64,000 nt of DNA from NCBI GenBank assembly GCA_963823845.1, contig CAWGND010000008.1:744001-808000 (forward strand), written 5' to 3'. Position 1 is the first letter of the stretch; every line of letters begins with the position of its first letter. Shown here in pieces: positions 28,269-38,035 of the stretch. The notes under the pieces were generated by a model that made no database searches, was not told the origin of the DNA, and saw only the letters and a list, made by a program, of their open reading frames with translations. Both the position numbers and the translations under genes were made by a program. Origin of the DNA: Alloacidobacterium sp963823845 (lineage in GTDB: Bacteria > Acidobacteriota > Terriglobia > Terriglobales > Acidobacteriaceae).

Positions 28269-29429
28269 ATGAACGCGAAGATTATTCTGAACGAACTGGA
28301 GAGCGCGACCGCCGCGCTCCCAAGGAGACAAGTGTTGCAACCTTTATTGAACGGCAGCTCCCTTTACCAGGCTTTGAAATTTCCCCACAAAATGGCTTTC
28401 ATCGGAGTAGCTGCACTCTGTTTTGTCGGTATTGCCGGCTGCCGCCGCACCCACGGGCCGGACGTCGTGGCAACGGTCAACGGCAAGCCCATCATGCGTT
28501 CCGAAGTGGAGCAGCTTTACCAGAACAATCTCGGCGACTCGCAGCAGCAGCCCTCAAAAGAGCAGGCCGAAATCGTGCGCCTGAATGTGCTCCGCAATCT
28601 TATCGACGAAGAAATTCTGATGGAGCGTGCTGCGAAGCTGAACCTGGCGGCGACCGATGAAGATGTGGACAACCAGATCAACGAGCTCAAAGCGCCGTAC
28701 ACGCAGGAAGAATTCAATAAGCGTATGGCAGATAAGCATCTTACGCTCGACGACTTGAAGCGCCAGATTCGCCGCTCGAAGACCGAGGACAAGCTGCTCA
28801 ACAAAGAGATCAACTCAAAGATCAATATCACCGACGGGGACATCTCTGCCTACTACAACGCGCACAAATCCGAGTTCAATCTGATTGAACCGATGTATCA
28901 CCTCGCACAGATCATGGTGACTTCGATTCCGCTTTCGCCGCAGCAGCAGAGCGTCAACCTGCAGAACAGCAAGGCCACCACGGACGCAGAGGCGAAGAAG
29001 AAGATTGAAACGCTGCACAATCGCCTTGAGAGCGGCGAGGATTTCGGCCTGCTGGCGCAGAACTTCTCCGAGCGCCCTGACACGGCCTCGAATGGCGGAG
29101 ACATGGGCTTCGTGCCCGAATCACAGCTGCATGCGAGTCCCGATATCTACAACGCCATCGCTAAAGTTCAGCCGGGACAGATCACCGACATTATGCCCGT
29201 CTACGACAATCAGCATAGACCAGTCGGCTACGCCATCTTCAAACTCATCGATAAGCAGGCCGCGGGGCAACGCGAGTTGAATGACCCACGCGTGCAGCAG
29301 ACCATTCGCGGCCAGTTGCGCGATGCCCGATCGCAGCTGCTCAGGAATGCTTACCTTGAAATGCTGCGCGATGAGGCCCACGTGGAAAACTTCTTCGCGG
29401 AAGACATCTTCAAGAACGGCGCGCAGTAA
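28269..29429 (+). CDS. SurA-like peptidyl-prolyl isomerase lipoprotein
   Basis: 386 residues. A hydrophobic stretch ends in VGIAGC, a lipobox, near residue 58. It is followed by a SurA_N-type chaperone domain (VVATVNGKPIMRSEVEQLYQ, NLIDEEILMERAAKLNL) and a parvulin rotamase domain (ESGEDFGLLAQNFSERPDTA, GGDMGFVPESQL). Such proteins fold outer-membrane proteins in the periplasm. The lipobox lies far from the ATG at 28269; an in-frame GTG at 28332 with AAGGAG 4 bases upstream would give a more normal leader and may be the true start. It follows the DsbA-like gene by 17 bases, so the two are likely co-transcribed. Confidence 0.85.
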   Translation: MNAKIILNELESATAALPRRQVLQPLLNGSSLYQALKFPHKMAFIGVAALCFVGIAGCRRTHGPDVVATVNGKPIMRSEVEQLYQNNLGDSQQQPSKEQAEIVRLNVLRNLIDEEILMERAAKLNLAATDEDVDNQINELKAPYTQEEFNKRMADKHLTLDDLKRQIRRSKTEDKLLNKEINSKINITDGDISAYYNAHKSEFNLIEPMYHLAQIMVTSIPLSPQQQSVNLQNSKATTDAEAKKKIETLHNRLESGEDFGLLAQNFSERPDTASNGGDMGFVPESQLHASPDIYNAIAKVQPGQITDIMPVYDNQHRPVGYAIFKLIDKQAAGQRELNDPRVQQTIRGQLRDARSQLLRNAYLEMLRDEAHVENFFAEDIFKNGAQ

Positions 29430-29458
29430 ACTATGTCTGACCGCTAGACAATGGCGAT

Positions 29459-29869
29459 ATGTCAGTTTCTCCCTTATCGGTAGGGCAGGCTTTTGTCCGG
29501 GCGATCAACGCGCATGATGTCCATGCTGTCGCGGATTTGATGTCTGAAGACCATGTCTTCATCGACTCCCTGGGTGCGACCGTCCGCGGTAAAGAAACTA
29601 TGCGCAAAGGATGGGAGGGCTACTTCCGTATGGTTCCAAACTATACGCTGACGATCGAGGAAACCTGCTTATTGGAAGATGGAGTGGTCATGCTTGGTGT
29701 CGCGCATGGCACATATAGCCCGGATGGTCACCTGTCTCTAGAAAATGATTGGAAGACACCCGCAGCTTTCAGGGCAGTGATTGAAGACGGCAAGGTGAAA
29801 GAATGGCGTGTTTATGCCGACAATGAGCCGATCCGTCAGCTGATATCGAAAAACCGGGAGAAGCAATGA
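29459..29869 (+). CDS. SnoaL-like (NTF2 fold) protein
   Basis: 136 residues; small alpha-beta cone fold with the typical N-terminal FVRAINAHDVHAVADLMSED then HVFIDSLG and a C-terminal VKEWRVYADNEPIRQL. Members are polyketide cyclases, ketosteroid isomerases or ligand-binding proteins; the substrate is not predictable. Its TGA overlaps the ATG of the next gene (ATGA at 29866-29869), showing translational coupling with a Gfo/Idh/MocA oxidoreductase and suggesting a joint sugar-related or small-molecule task. Confidence 0.78.
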   Translation: MSVSPLSVGQAFVRAINAHDVHAVADLMSEDHVFIDSLGATVRGKETMRKGWEGYFRMVPNYTLTIEETCLLEDGVVMLGVAHGTYSPDGHLSLENDWKTPAAFRAVIEDGKVKEWRVYADNEPIRQLISKNREKQ

Positions 29870-30849
29870 CTCGATACGGGATTCTCGGCTTCGGCCACCA
29901 CGCCGGCAAACGCCTGATGCCCGCTTTTGCCGGAGGGCAGGTGACGGGCATGTGGCGTCGCGACCCTGCTAAGGCCCAGGCCGATGCGCGCGAATACCAT
30001 ATCCCTCATGTCTTTGACTCTGCCGAGGATCTTTGCGCCTCTCCGGATATTGACGCGGTCTTCATCGTCTCGCCCGATGCGCTGCACCCGCCGCATGTCC
30101 TGCTTGCGGCGCAGCACGGCAAGCATGTGCTTTGCGAGAAGCCGCTGGCGTTGAATGCCAGGGAAGTCGAAAAGATGCTGTTTGCGACGCGCGCGGCAGG
30201 CGTCGTCTTCGGAGTGGCGCAGAACATGCGCTATAACGCCAGCGTGCAGCTCATCCATGAATGGATCGCCGAAGGCCGCATCGGCCAGCCGCTGCTTGCG
30301 CACTCGCAATTCTGTTACAACGCCGAGAAGAGTCCGCGTGCATGGATCTATGATCCATCGCTCGCCACGGGCGGTCCCATCGGCGACGTAGCCATCCATT
30401 GCCTCGATGGTTTGCGCTATGTGCTTGCCACGGACATCACCGAGGTCAGCACGCTGGCGCACAAGGATGCGCAATCTGGAGCGGTGGAATCGCACGCTGT
30501 CGTCAATATGGCGTTCGGCAACGGCGCGATGGGCGCGGTTACAGTGACTACGCGTGGCTCTTACCGCTCGCTCATCGAGATCACGGGCGAAACCGGTGTC
30601 ATCCTCTGCGAAAATGGCCTCACCGTTGATCATCCGGTCGATGTTGTTTTATATCGGCAAGACAAAGTCGCCGCGCACCAGCGCGTCTCGAACGGTAACG
30701 CCTACACCCGCATGATCGATGCATTCTCCGCTGCGGTAGAGGGACGCGGCACATTTCTTGCGACAGGCGAAGACGGCCTGCACAATCAACGAGTGCTCGA
30801 CGCGGCTTACAAAAGCTGGCATACCGGTGCAAAGCAAATCGTGGAATAA
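29866..30849 (+). CDS. Gfo/Idh/MocA family NAD(P)-dependent oxidoreductase
   Basis: 327 residues. N-terminal Rossmann domain (YGILGFGHHAGKRLMPAFAG) with a GxGxxG-like start, the family's conserved HVLCEKPLALNAREVEKML (E-K-P active-site lysine, ~residue 93), then the C-terminal alpha-beta substrate domain with GGPIGDVAIHCLDGLRYVLA carrying the G-D-x-x-x-H catalytic pattern. Uses NAD(P) to oxidise a sugar or cyclitol. Coupled to the SnoaL-like gene by an ATGA overlap. No transport or kinase gene follows; the next gene is convergent. Confidence 0.87.
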   Translation: MTRYGILGFGHHAGKRLMPAFAGGQVTGMWRRDPAKAQADAREYHIPHVFDSAEDLCASPDIDAVFIVSPDALHPPHVLLAAQHGKHVLCEKPLALNAREVEKMLFATRAAGVVFGVAQNMRYNASVQLIHEWIAEGRIGQPLLAHSQFCYNAEKSPRAWIYDPSLATGGPIGDVAIHCLDGLRYVLATDITEVSTLAHKDAQSGAVESHAVVNMAFGNGAMGAVTVTTRGSYRSLIEITGETGVILCENGLTVDHPVDVVLYRQDKVAAHQRVSNGNAYTRMIDAFSAAVEGRGTFLATGEDGLHNQRVLDAAYKSWHTGAKQIVE

Positions 30850-30951
30850 GAAGATCTAAATTGGCGAACCGCAGAAACTCTGCCCACAAGTCGTTCGACC
30901 GCCATTGGTCATTCGCACTTCTGGTTCGCAGCGTCATGGTCTGATCCAGCT

Positions 30952-30992
30952 AAAAAGAGCGAGGCTGAGCAAGAGATATCCCGCTCAGCCTC
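30952..30992 (-). terminator. Rho-independent terminator of the TonB-receptor gene
   Basis: Perfect 10-base stem GAGGCTGAGC (30961-30970) / GCTCAGCCTC (30983-30992), followed on the minus strand by CTCTTTTT. It begins 7 bases after the receptor stop codon. Confidence 0.8.
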
Positions 30993-30998
30993 TCTTTC

Positions 30999-33768
30999 CT
31001 AAAACGAGAAGCTGATCTGCCCCGTGATTGACCGCGGCGTGACATAGTGCGTGCCGCTGAAGGTTGAGAGAAAGTTATAGAGCGCGTACTTATCCGTCAC
31101 GTTGATGGCTGTGACGCGCGCCCCCCATCTATATCGATCGCCACTAAATAAGTTGTCATCGCCGACCGCCATATCGAACAGGCTGCGGGGCTGGATGCGC
31201 GGCGGGTTTTTGTCGTCGTTCTCTGTGCCGGGAGCGGGAACCTTTACCAGGGTCGAGGTAAGGCCTGCAGCGTCGCACGAGGAGAATCCTGATTCCGGAG
31301 TGGCTCGCACGCCATCGCAAGCGAGCCCAGCCTGTGCCTGCTGGTCTGGCGTCAGACCGCTGAGATCGATTCCCGGCTGCCCGTTGGGCAGTGTGATCGA
31401 AGTCCCGCCGCAGCCACTGTTTGGATCAGTCACGTTGTAGCAAGGAACTGATCCGGCTACCAGTCCGCTGTCGTATCTCCAATTGAAGCTATACCAAGTG
31501 CTTTTCCGCCACGGTAATTGGTATTGGATATGCGTCGTCTGGTTGTAGCGTTCGTCATGGTCAATGCGAAAGGGATAGCCGCTCTGGCCCACTGTCGCGC
31601 CGGCACCTGCACTCTGAGGCGGGAAGAATCGGGCCGAAACGGAGGACATGACGACGAAGGGCTGAAAGATTATGGAAGTTGGGAACATCGGCACGCAGCG
31701 CGTAACCAGGAATCTTCGAGTTGTGCCAGTCAATCGGGAAGGTGATCGGGGTATTGCCGAGCACGCTGAAGTCGAAGGCGTTGTGGGTGTACTTCCAGAT
31801 GTAATCACCGCTCACGACCAGAAAGCGGCCGAACGCCTGCTGAAAGCCCGCATGAAACTCGTTGCGGTATCCCGGCTGCAAGATACCCGATACCCCGGGA
31901 CTACAAAGAAGGAGCGGGGACAGGATTGCATTCCCACATCCTTGACTGGACAAGACAAGGTTTTCGTTAAATGGTGTTTCCAAAGTACGGGCATACGAGA
32001 CGCGCAGCACCGTATTCGTCGGCTTAATGCTATACGCGATGCCCACGCGAGGCTCCGCCTGACGGACGACCGTCAAGCCGTTGTAGAGATCGCCGCGAAT
32101 TCCAAGGTTGAAAAGCCAATTCCCGGCCTTGATCTGGTCCTCGATGTACAGGGCCAGTTCCTTCACGTCGGTATGGCCAAAGTAGTTGTAATTACCTCCG
32201 CCGCGAGTAAGGTCGTAGGGCAGCAAAAGAGAATTGAACGTGCCGCGATTGCCGTTGCCCTCAATCACCGATGGGTCGTTCGAATAGTATCCGTACGCGG
32301 CACACTGCGTGGGATCGGTAAATCCAGGCACTGGAGTCGGATCTGTGGCGCTGGTAACGCAAGGCGAGTTGAAGGTCGGCGCAACGATACTCAGATTGTC
32401 GTGCTCACTGAGAAAGGTCTGCTCATAGACGGCGCCGGCTTTCATGGTGTGGATGCCTTTGTTATAGGTAAAGTCTGTGTGCAGCCCGGTATTGAAGAGC
32501 GTCCGATACTGGCCGATGGTCTGGTTCTGCAGGTTGGGCGGGCCAAGGTCGGCAAACGGATTGCCGCTGGGATCGTAGCTATAGAAATCTTTGCGGGCGT
32601 AGGCGCCGAGATTCCATACCGCGCTCTGATTCACGATGCGGGTATAGGTAGGCGCAATGTTAAAGGTCTGGATCTTTGACTTCTGGTCAGTATTGCCAAC
32701 GTTGCCGAAGACAGGATTGGGTCGGGACCCGCCGCTGATCACGTTCATCACATTCAGATTGTCGTAAGCGTTCGGCGTCTGGAACCAGGAGCGGCTGTAG
32801 TTCAGACTCGTATGAATCGAGTCTGTCTGCGTGAACTGATAATCCACGCGGTCGAAGATATTCTGCTCGTTTCCTTTGTCGTGGAAGACCACAAACTCCG
32901 GAGGATCAAGGAATCGGCCGGTATTCAGTCCGTCACCTTCGAAGAAATTTCCCCAATTCTCACCGCCGTAGCCGAGGTCAATTCCACCCGTCGCCGACCC
33001 GAAAGACCCATAGGATGACGTGATGCTGCCGGTCGGTTTCGTGACACCCTGTCCTGACCGCGTGGTCACGTTGATGACGAGACTCGTCTTGCCGCCGTAC
33101 TCTGCCGGCGGCGCGCCGGAGATCACCTCAAGTGACTGAATTGAGTTCGATGGAATCTGGTTGGAGAAGACCTTGCTTTGTTGGTCGGTGATCGGCTGAC
33201 CATCGACGGAAAATGAATTCGAGGCGTGATCACCAAGTCCGTGAAAGAGACCATTCGAGTCCGCAGCAACGCCAGGCGATGCGAGCGTCACCAGAGAGCT
33301 TACGGACGAAGACTCGCTCTCCAGCGGGAGTTTCTGAAAAAGACTTCTGTCTATGTCGGTGTGCAGGCTCGAATCGTTCTCGACCAGGTCTTCACCCGTA
33401 ACGACCACTGTATTCGTCGCCTCGCCAACTGTCAGGACGACATTCGCGCTAACCGGTACAGCCGAGGCAACATCCACATCCTGCGCCGCACTGCTGAAGC
33501 CGCTCATCGTGACCGTCAGATGATAGGGGTTGAAGGGAATGTTCGAGAACTGGAAGTGTCCTGCCTTGTCTGTCGTTGCTGTGCGCTCGTACTGGCTTAC
33601 AGGGTTGTGGATGGAGACCGCGGCTCCGGGGACAACAGCGCCTGACGGGTCAGTAACCGTGCCGGTGACCGTACCCGAGCTTGACTGCCCAAAAAGCGCG
33701 GCAGAGAAAAACGTAATGCCGCAAATCGAAAGAAAAGCGGAAACGATGCCACGTGAAAACGTGCGCAT
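30999..33768 (-). pseudogene. TonB-dependent receptor with N-terminal carboxypeptidase-like domain, one frameshift
   Basis: ATG at 33766-33768 with GGAGG 7 bases upstream. Signal peptide, then a CarboxypepD_reg domain (GTVTGTVTDPSGAVVPGAAV), a plug (SFSVDGQPITDQQSKVFSNQ, SLEVISGAPPAEYGGKTSLV) and a beta-barrel. Frame 1 fails near 31660, where an extra base in a GGG run (CCC on the coding strand) makes SALRRHVL instead of SAFVVMSS; the downstream frame continues to ITGQISFSF, ending in the aromatic residue needed for BAM recognition. The joined protein would be ~920 residues. Oar-like receptors of this type take up siderophores, oligosaccharides or metals. A single-base error is as likely as true loss, because everything else is intact. 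Confidence 0.85.
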
Positions 33769-33817
33769 AAAGAGACCTCCGGGAAATCCTGTTGTATGGC
33801 CCTAATCGAAAGCAGAA

Positions 33818-34135
33818 TTAGGCTGCGATCTGGGACACAGGCGGAGGCCGATTAGCGAGTTTGTGAAGGAATCTTTGGCGAGGCCGCTCGATCGTTTTTT
33901 GCGGAACGATTCGCCATACGGGCTGGATCGAGATGGCTACGCTGACCAGCGCAACCGTCTGCACCACATGGTGCGCCGTGTTGCAAAGCGAGCAGCCCTC
34001 GTGATCTACCTGCCCGGTGGGATGCGTGTGCGCGACCTGAACAAATCCGGCCAGCAGGACAAGCGCAACGCAGAAGATCCCGAGCCACCCGGCCCAGGTT
34101 CCCTGAAAACGCTTTTTGTCCATAAAAACACGCAT
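33818..34135 (-). CDS. Small membrane protein with Cys/His-rich periplasmic motif
   Basis: 105 residues, or 101 if ATG 34123 is used. One N-terminal helix (WAGWLGIFCVALVLLAGFVQ), then HTHPTGQVDHEGCSLCNTAH with a C-x-x-C and several His, a second hydrophobic stretch (VVQTVALVSVAISI) and a basic tail. This resembles the small DUF2946-like proteins that sit near TonB receptors and copper or other metal genes, where the Cys/His motif could bind metal. It lies just upstream of the receptor on the same strand, about 50 bases away. Neither start has a good ribosome site. Metal binding is inferred, not shown. Confidence 0.6.
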   Translation of the reverse strand: MRVFMDKKRFQGTWAGWLGIFCVALVLLAGFVQVAHTHPTGQVDHEGCSLCNTAHHVVQTVALVSVAISIQPVWRIVPQKTIERPRQRFLHKLANRPPPVSQIAA

Positions 34136-34312
34136 ATTTATTGACTATAAGGTATAAGGACCCCATTCACAAAACGGTTGAGGCTGGTTTGACATGAAAA
34201 ATTTCCGCGCAGGAGAACAGTAATCAGCAGATAATGCAAGCCTTCCGGCAATTCCGGTGGATCTTTGAGCTGTAACGAATTTTGATGGCCGCGAAAGAGA
34301 TCAGTCGTGCGC

Positions 34313-34816
34313 TTATTCGACCACGGCCAGTACATCGCCAGCGGCAACCGTGCCGCCCGCCTCAACGCGGAGCTGAATCACTTTGCCGGCTTTTGGTGAT
34401 TTCAATTCGTTCTGCATCTTCATTGCTTCGATGACGACAATCCCCTGATGGGCTTCTACCGCATCTCCAATGCTGGCTAGTACGCGCACAACGCGCCCGG
34501 GCATGGGAGCGAGCACAGGCTTTGGTCCCTCTGTGCCGCCATGCCGGCTACGGCGCGACTTCAATGAGCGCGGATCGTCGACGCGATAGAGAAGCCGCTT
34601 GCCAACGAGATGAATTGCCGTCCCCTCAGCGCTTTCTTCAAGTACGCATCGATATGACTTTCCCGCAATGTGCAGCGAGAGCACCCCAGGCCGAAGGGCC
34701 TGCGCCTCGACATCGACTGCCGGCTCGCCATCAATACTTATTCGATATTGCCCGCCCTCGCACAGCGTCAGTTCGACCTGCCGCAGTGCGCCGTTCATCT
34801 CGAGCTGGATCATCAT
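34313..34816 (-). CDS. Biotin carboxyl carrier protein of an acyl-CoA carboxylase
   Basis: 167 residues from the chosen start. The C-terminal 75 residues form a biotinyl domain (VLAPMPGRVVRVLASIGDAV) with the biotinylation site EAMKM and the tail KVIQLRVEAGGTVAAGDVLA. The N-terminal part is a beta-rich spacer. The longest frame starts at 34852, but the ATG at 34814-34816 overlaps the stop of the upstream biotin carboxylase by ATGA and is preferred. Probably subunit or domain of an acetyl/propionyl/methylcrotonyl-type carboxylase; the carboxyltransferase subunit is not in the window, so the substrate is unknown. Confidence 0.85.
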   Translation of the reverse strand: MMIQLEMNGALRQVELTLCEGGQYRISIDGEPAVDVEAQALRPGVLSLHIAGKSYRCVLEESAEGTAIHLVGKRLLYRVDDPRSLKSRRSRHGGTEGPKPVLAPMPGRVVRVLASIGDAVEAHQGIVVIEAMKMQNELKSPKAGKVIQLRVEAGGTVAAGDVLAVVE

Positions 34817-36357
34817 GCGCGCAGGCCCTCGCGCCGCGCTACCTGCTTCCATCCGCTAATGTCGGACTTTGGCCCGTTCTCGCTGGAATCGATCCCGTTG
34901 CGCCCTTGGCCATTCGCCAAGCGTTGGCTTTCAAAGAGCGCAGCCGCAATGAGTGCGGCTGTCTCTGCATCTTCGGTTGGCCCAGGCAGTGCGCTGTTCG
35001 CAGCCAGCAACCGGTCGAGATAGCCGGTATCGATGCGCGCCGCACCGAAGTCGGAGTCGCTCAGGATGCGGCGAAAGAGCCCGAGGTTCGTCCGGATGCC
35101 GCCGATGACATACTCGTCGAGCGCACGCAGCAGACGCGCAATGGCGAGGTCGCGCGTCGGTGCAAACGCGATCAGCTTCGAGAGCATGGGATCGTATTCC
35201 AGCGGCACGATCCAGCCCTCGTAGATGCCCGAGTCCTCACGGATTCCCGGCCCTCCGGGCTGCAGCAGGCGTGTGATCTTTCCCGGCGAGGGAAAGAACC
35301 CGTTGTCCGGATCTTCAGCGTAGACGCGACACTCCATAGCATGACCGCGCAGATGAATGTCTTCTTGTTTGAAAGGCAGCGGCTCGCCCTGAGCTATGCG
35401 GATCTGCAAATGAACGAGATCCAATCCCGTCACCAGCTCCGTGACAGGATGCTCCACCTGCAGGCGCGTGTTCATTTCAAGGAAATAGAAATTGCGGGCT
35501 TCATCGACAAGAAACTCGACCGTTCCGGCGTTTGTGTATCCCGCCGATTTCGCCAGGCACACTGCCGCGTCACCCATGCGCTTTCGCAGATCCTCGTCAA
35601 CCACTGCCGAAGGCGCTTCTTCGATGACTTTTTGATGGCGCCGCTGGACTGAGCACTCGCGCTCGCCCAGCGAGACACAGTTGCCATGCTCGTCGGCCAA
35701 TATTTGAATCTCGATGTGCCGCGGCTGCTCGATCAGCTTTTCGAGATACACCTCGCCCGACCCGAAGGCCCTTTCAGCTTCGCTGGCTGCCGAGCTAAAC
35801 GCGACACCCAGGTCGTCTCTGGAAAAAACCGCGCGCATGCCCTTGCCGCCGCCACCAGACGCCGCCTTGAGCATCACTGGATAGCCGATCTCTTCGGCAA
35901 CCGCGTACGTCTCTTCTAGGGAAGCCAATCCCTTCACCGAGCCTGGCGTTCGGCGCATGCCTGCAGCATCAGCCGCCTGGCGCGCACGGGTCTTCGATCC
36001 GAGCGCCCGCATCGCGGTCGCCGGGGGCCCGATAAACTTGATGCCGGCATTTTCGCAGGTCTCGGCGAAACTCGCATTTTCGGAGAGAAATCCATAGCCC
36101 GGATGAATCGCCTGAGCGCCTGAGCGCTGGGCAATTTCGAGAATCAACGCGCCGCGCAGGTACGACTCGGTGGCGGGCGCTGGTCCCAGGCGATATGCTT
36201 CGTCAGCCTCAAGCACGTGCAGAGCAGCACGGTCAGCGTCCGAGTAGACAGCAACTGTCGCGATTCCGAGTTCGCGACAGGCGCGCAGAATACGGAGCGC
36301 GATCTCGCCACGATTGGCAATCAGAACTTTACGAATGGATGGTTGAGCGTTCGTCAC
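34813..36357 (-). CDS. Biotin carboxylase subunit of an acyl-CoA carboxylase (AccC-like)
   Basis: 514 residues. Starts with the biotin-carboxylase N-terminus (IRKVLIANRGEIALRILRAC), the ATP-grasp lid (MLKASGGG-like: VMLKAASGGGGKGMRAVFSR), the catalytic block NFYFLEMNTRLQVEHPVTEL and the C-terminal BC domain (GHAMECRVYAEDPDNGFFPS). About 60 residues longer than E. coli AccC, extended at the C-terminus as in the alpha subunits of acyl-CoA carboxylases from which the carrier was split off. Carboxylates biotin using ATP and bicarbonate. Coupled to the carrier gene by ATGA. The named gene (accC, pccA or mccA) cannot be decided without the carboxyltransferase. Confidence 0.9.
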   Translation of the reverse strand: MTNAQPSIRKVLIANRGEIALRILRACRELGIATVAVYSDADRAALHVLEADEAYRLGPAPATESYLRGALILEIAQRSGAQAIHPGYGFLSENASFAETCENAGIKFIGPPATAMRALGSKTRARQAADAAGMRRTPGSVKGLASLEETYAVAEEIGYPVMLKAASGGGGKGMRAVFSRDDLGVAFSSAASEAERAFGSGEVYLEKLIEQPRHIEIQILADEHGNCVSLGERECSVQRRHQKVIEEAPSAVVDEDLRKRMGDAAVCLAKSAGYTNAGTVEFLVDEARNFYFLEMNTRLQVEHPVTELVTGLDLVHLQIRIAQGEPLPFKQEDIHLRGHAMECRVYAEDPDNGFFPSPGKITRLLQPGGPGIREDSGIYEGWIVPLEYDPMLSKLIAFAPTRDLAIARLLRALDEYVIGGIRTNLGLFRRILSDSDFGAARIDTGYLDRLLAANSALPGPTEDAETAALIAAALFESQRLANGQGRNGIDSSENGPKSDISGWKQVARREGLRA

Positions 36358-36379
36358 AACAAGAGAGGATTCTAAATGG

Positions 36380-36406
36380 AAAAGCCTCCGATCGCTCGGA
36401 GGCTCT
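36380..36406 (-). terminator. Rho-independent terminator of the TPR lipoprotein gene
   Basis: Stem AGCCTCCGA (36383-36391) / TCGGAGGCT (36396-36404) with a 4-base loop, followed on the minus strand by TTTTCC. It lies 23 bases after the stop of the TPR gene and just before the start of the biotin carboxylase gene. Confidence 0.7.
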
Positions 36407-36426
36407 CCAATGGACAGCGACTACGG

Positions 36427-37257
36427 TTACTTTGAATTGTCCATAACGACTCCGCCTGGCGTCGCGTTGTTCTTCTTCTCTTCATTGGCCTTGCGCGTAC
36501 CCATGGCCTTGTCGCGCCACTGGCCGGCCTGATCGAGGTCTTCCTTGCGAGCCTGATCGTTTCCGCATTCAAGGGTCGCCTTTTGGCGATACATCAGGTT
36601 CATATAGGCCATGGCGTCATCGTAGTTAGGACGAATATCCAACGCCTTCTGCAGATACTGCAAGCCTTCGGCCACGATCCCTGCGTTCTGCGTTACGAGA
36701 TTCTGGCAAACCGGCTTCGGCATCTTCGGATTGCCGTCACCAGCGTCCTGCAAACCCGCGCCGGAGAGGGCCGCGACAGCATTCTTGTGAGCCACGCCCC
36801 AGTCGATGACACCGATGGTGTAGGCCGCCTCCGCATCCTGCGGATCTACGGCAAGCACCTTCTGCTGCCACTCCTTGGCTTTATCGAACTGGTCAGTCTG
36901 GAAGTAGAGACCGGCGATGCCCTTGAGGCTGCCGATGTCCTTGGGATCTTTGTCGAGCACGTCCTGGAAACCCTGAATCGCCAAATTCGCGTTCTTCATG
37001 TTTTCAGGAGTAGTCAGATCGGGAACAACCTGCTGCGCATAGGCAGTCGCGAGATATAGGCGCGCCATGGGCAGCGTGGGATCGAGATTCACCGCAGTTT
37101 GGAAATGGCCAATTGCTTCTTCGTACTTGGCATTCTTGTAGGCCGCCACGCCTTTGTTCAACTGGTCGCGGGCCTTGAGGCGGTTGCACCCGGTCATCAT
37201 GGTCAGCATCGCCAGGAACGCGGCTGCCAATACCGGAAAACGTGCGATTCGGTTCAT
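36427..37257 (-). CDS. Tetratricopeptide-repeat lipoprotein
   Basis: 276 residues. From ATG 37257 the leader FPVLAAAFLAMLTMMTGC ends in a lipobox (MTGC). AGGAG lies ~12 bases upstream of that ATG, whereas the longest frame (to 37296) lacks this. Three or four TPR units follow (KGVAAYKNAKYEEAIGHFQT, AVNLDPTLPMARLYLATAYA, ...), then a region with two more repeats and a Lys/Asn-rich tail. Proteins of this sort scaffold envelope complexes. It is followed downstream by its own terminator and preceded by the TonB-system operon on the same strand; a role with that system is possible but not shown. Confidence 0.82.
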   Translation of the reverse strand: MNRIARFPVLAAAFLAMLTMMTGCNRLKARDQLNKGVAAYKNAKYEEAIGHFQTAVNLDPTLPMARLYLATAYAQQVVPDLTTPENMKNANLAIQGFQDVLDKDPKDIGSLKGIAGLYFQTDQFDKAKEWQQKVLAVDPQDAEAAYTIGVIDWGVAHKNAVAALSGAGLQDAGDGNPKMPKPVCQNLVTQNAGIVAEGLQYLQKALDIRPNYDDAMAYMNLMYRQKATLECGNDQARKEDLDQAGQWRDKAMGTRKANEEKKNNATPGGVVMDNSK

Positions 37258-37539
37258 TCTCTTTCTTATCTCCTTTGATCGCATGATCGCCAGCATACGC
37301 CACAGACAGCAAAAGCAGAAGTGCGGATTCTTGTGAATCTACTCCAGAACAGTTTTCTCAAAAAGCCCTATTCTGCAAAGGCCATCCACAGGCACATGAA
37401 TTCTACTACTGCTCCAACCCGCGTATAGCATTGGGATGCATCAATTTTAAAAATCTCTGCGCAGTGATTGTAATTAGTTTCTGCCGTATGGCAAGTTTCT
37501 GTTTGGTAAGCCCAGATACCGGGACGGGGAACCAGCGAG

Positions 37540-37562
37540 AAAAAACGGGCCTATTGGCCCGC
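37540..37562 (-). terminator. Terminator overlapping the exbD stop codon
   Basis: CGGGCC (37546-37551) pairs with GGCCCG (37556-37561), with six T on the minus strand immediately after. The TAG stop of the second exbD (37551-37553) lies within the hairpin, so the ribosome would leave just as the terminator forms. It ends the tonB-exbB-exbD-exbD operon. Confidence 0.75.
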
Positions 37563-37988
37563 TTCAATCTTCGGCGTAATCAGGCCGATATGGTCCACAC
37601 CCACGCCGTGCGCCAGGTCCACGACCTCCGCGACCGACGTGAAGTTCAGGTCAGGATCGCCCTTGATGAACATCACCTTTTCGGCCCGCGCGGCATAAAT
37701 TGCGTCGAGCCGGTTGCGAAGATCGACCTTCGCTACATCGTCCTGATTGATCTTGTAGGACGGCGTGCCGCCAGGGCTGGACAATATCTGCACGACGATG
37801 GTGCGGTCATTCGGCTGCTGCTGATTAGGATTCTTCGGCGGCTGCGGAACGAGCGCATCCAAGCCCCTTGGCGTAACCGGCACGATGACCATGAAAATGA
37901 TCAACAGCACCAGCAGCACGTCGATCAGAGGGGTAACGTTGATATTCGCATTCAGTCCACCCGGACCGCTGCCACCTGACATACCCAT
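37551..37988 (-). CDS. exbD: ExbD/TolR-type biopolymer transport protein (second copy)
   Basis: 145 residues. N-terminal cytoplasmic LNANINVTPLIDVLLVLLII with the essential membrane Asp (LIDVLLVLL), one helix, then a periplasmic domain (RTIVVQILSSPGGTPSYKIN) ending KIEAGQ. Part of the proton-driven motor that energises TonB. It shares the order tonB-exbB-exbD-exbD with the preceding genes on the same strand. Two ExbD paralogues are common in this phylum; they probably form a heteromer. Confidence 0.88.
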   Translation of the reverse strand: MGMSGGSGPGGLNANINVTPLIDVLLVLLIIFMVIVPVTPRGLDALVPQPPKNPNQQQPNDRTIVVQILSSPGGTPSYKINQDDVAKVDLRNRLDAIYAARAEKVMFIKGDPDLNFTSVAEVVDLAHGVGVDHIGLITPKIEAGQ

Positions 37989-38035
37989 AAGTTATTTCCT
38001 CGTTTCTCCGGTGCGTTGCGACGATTCCATTGGTA

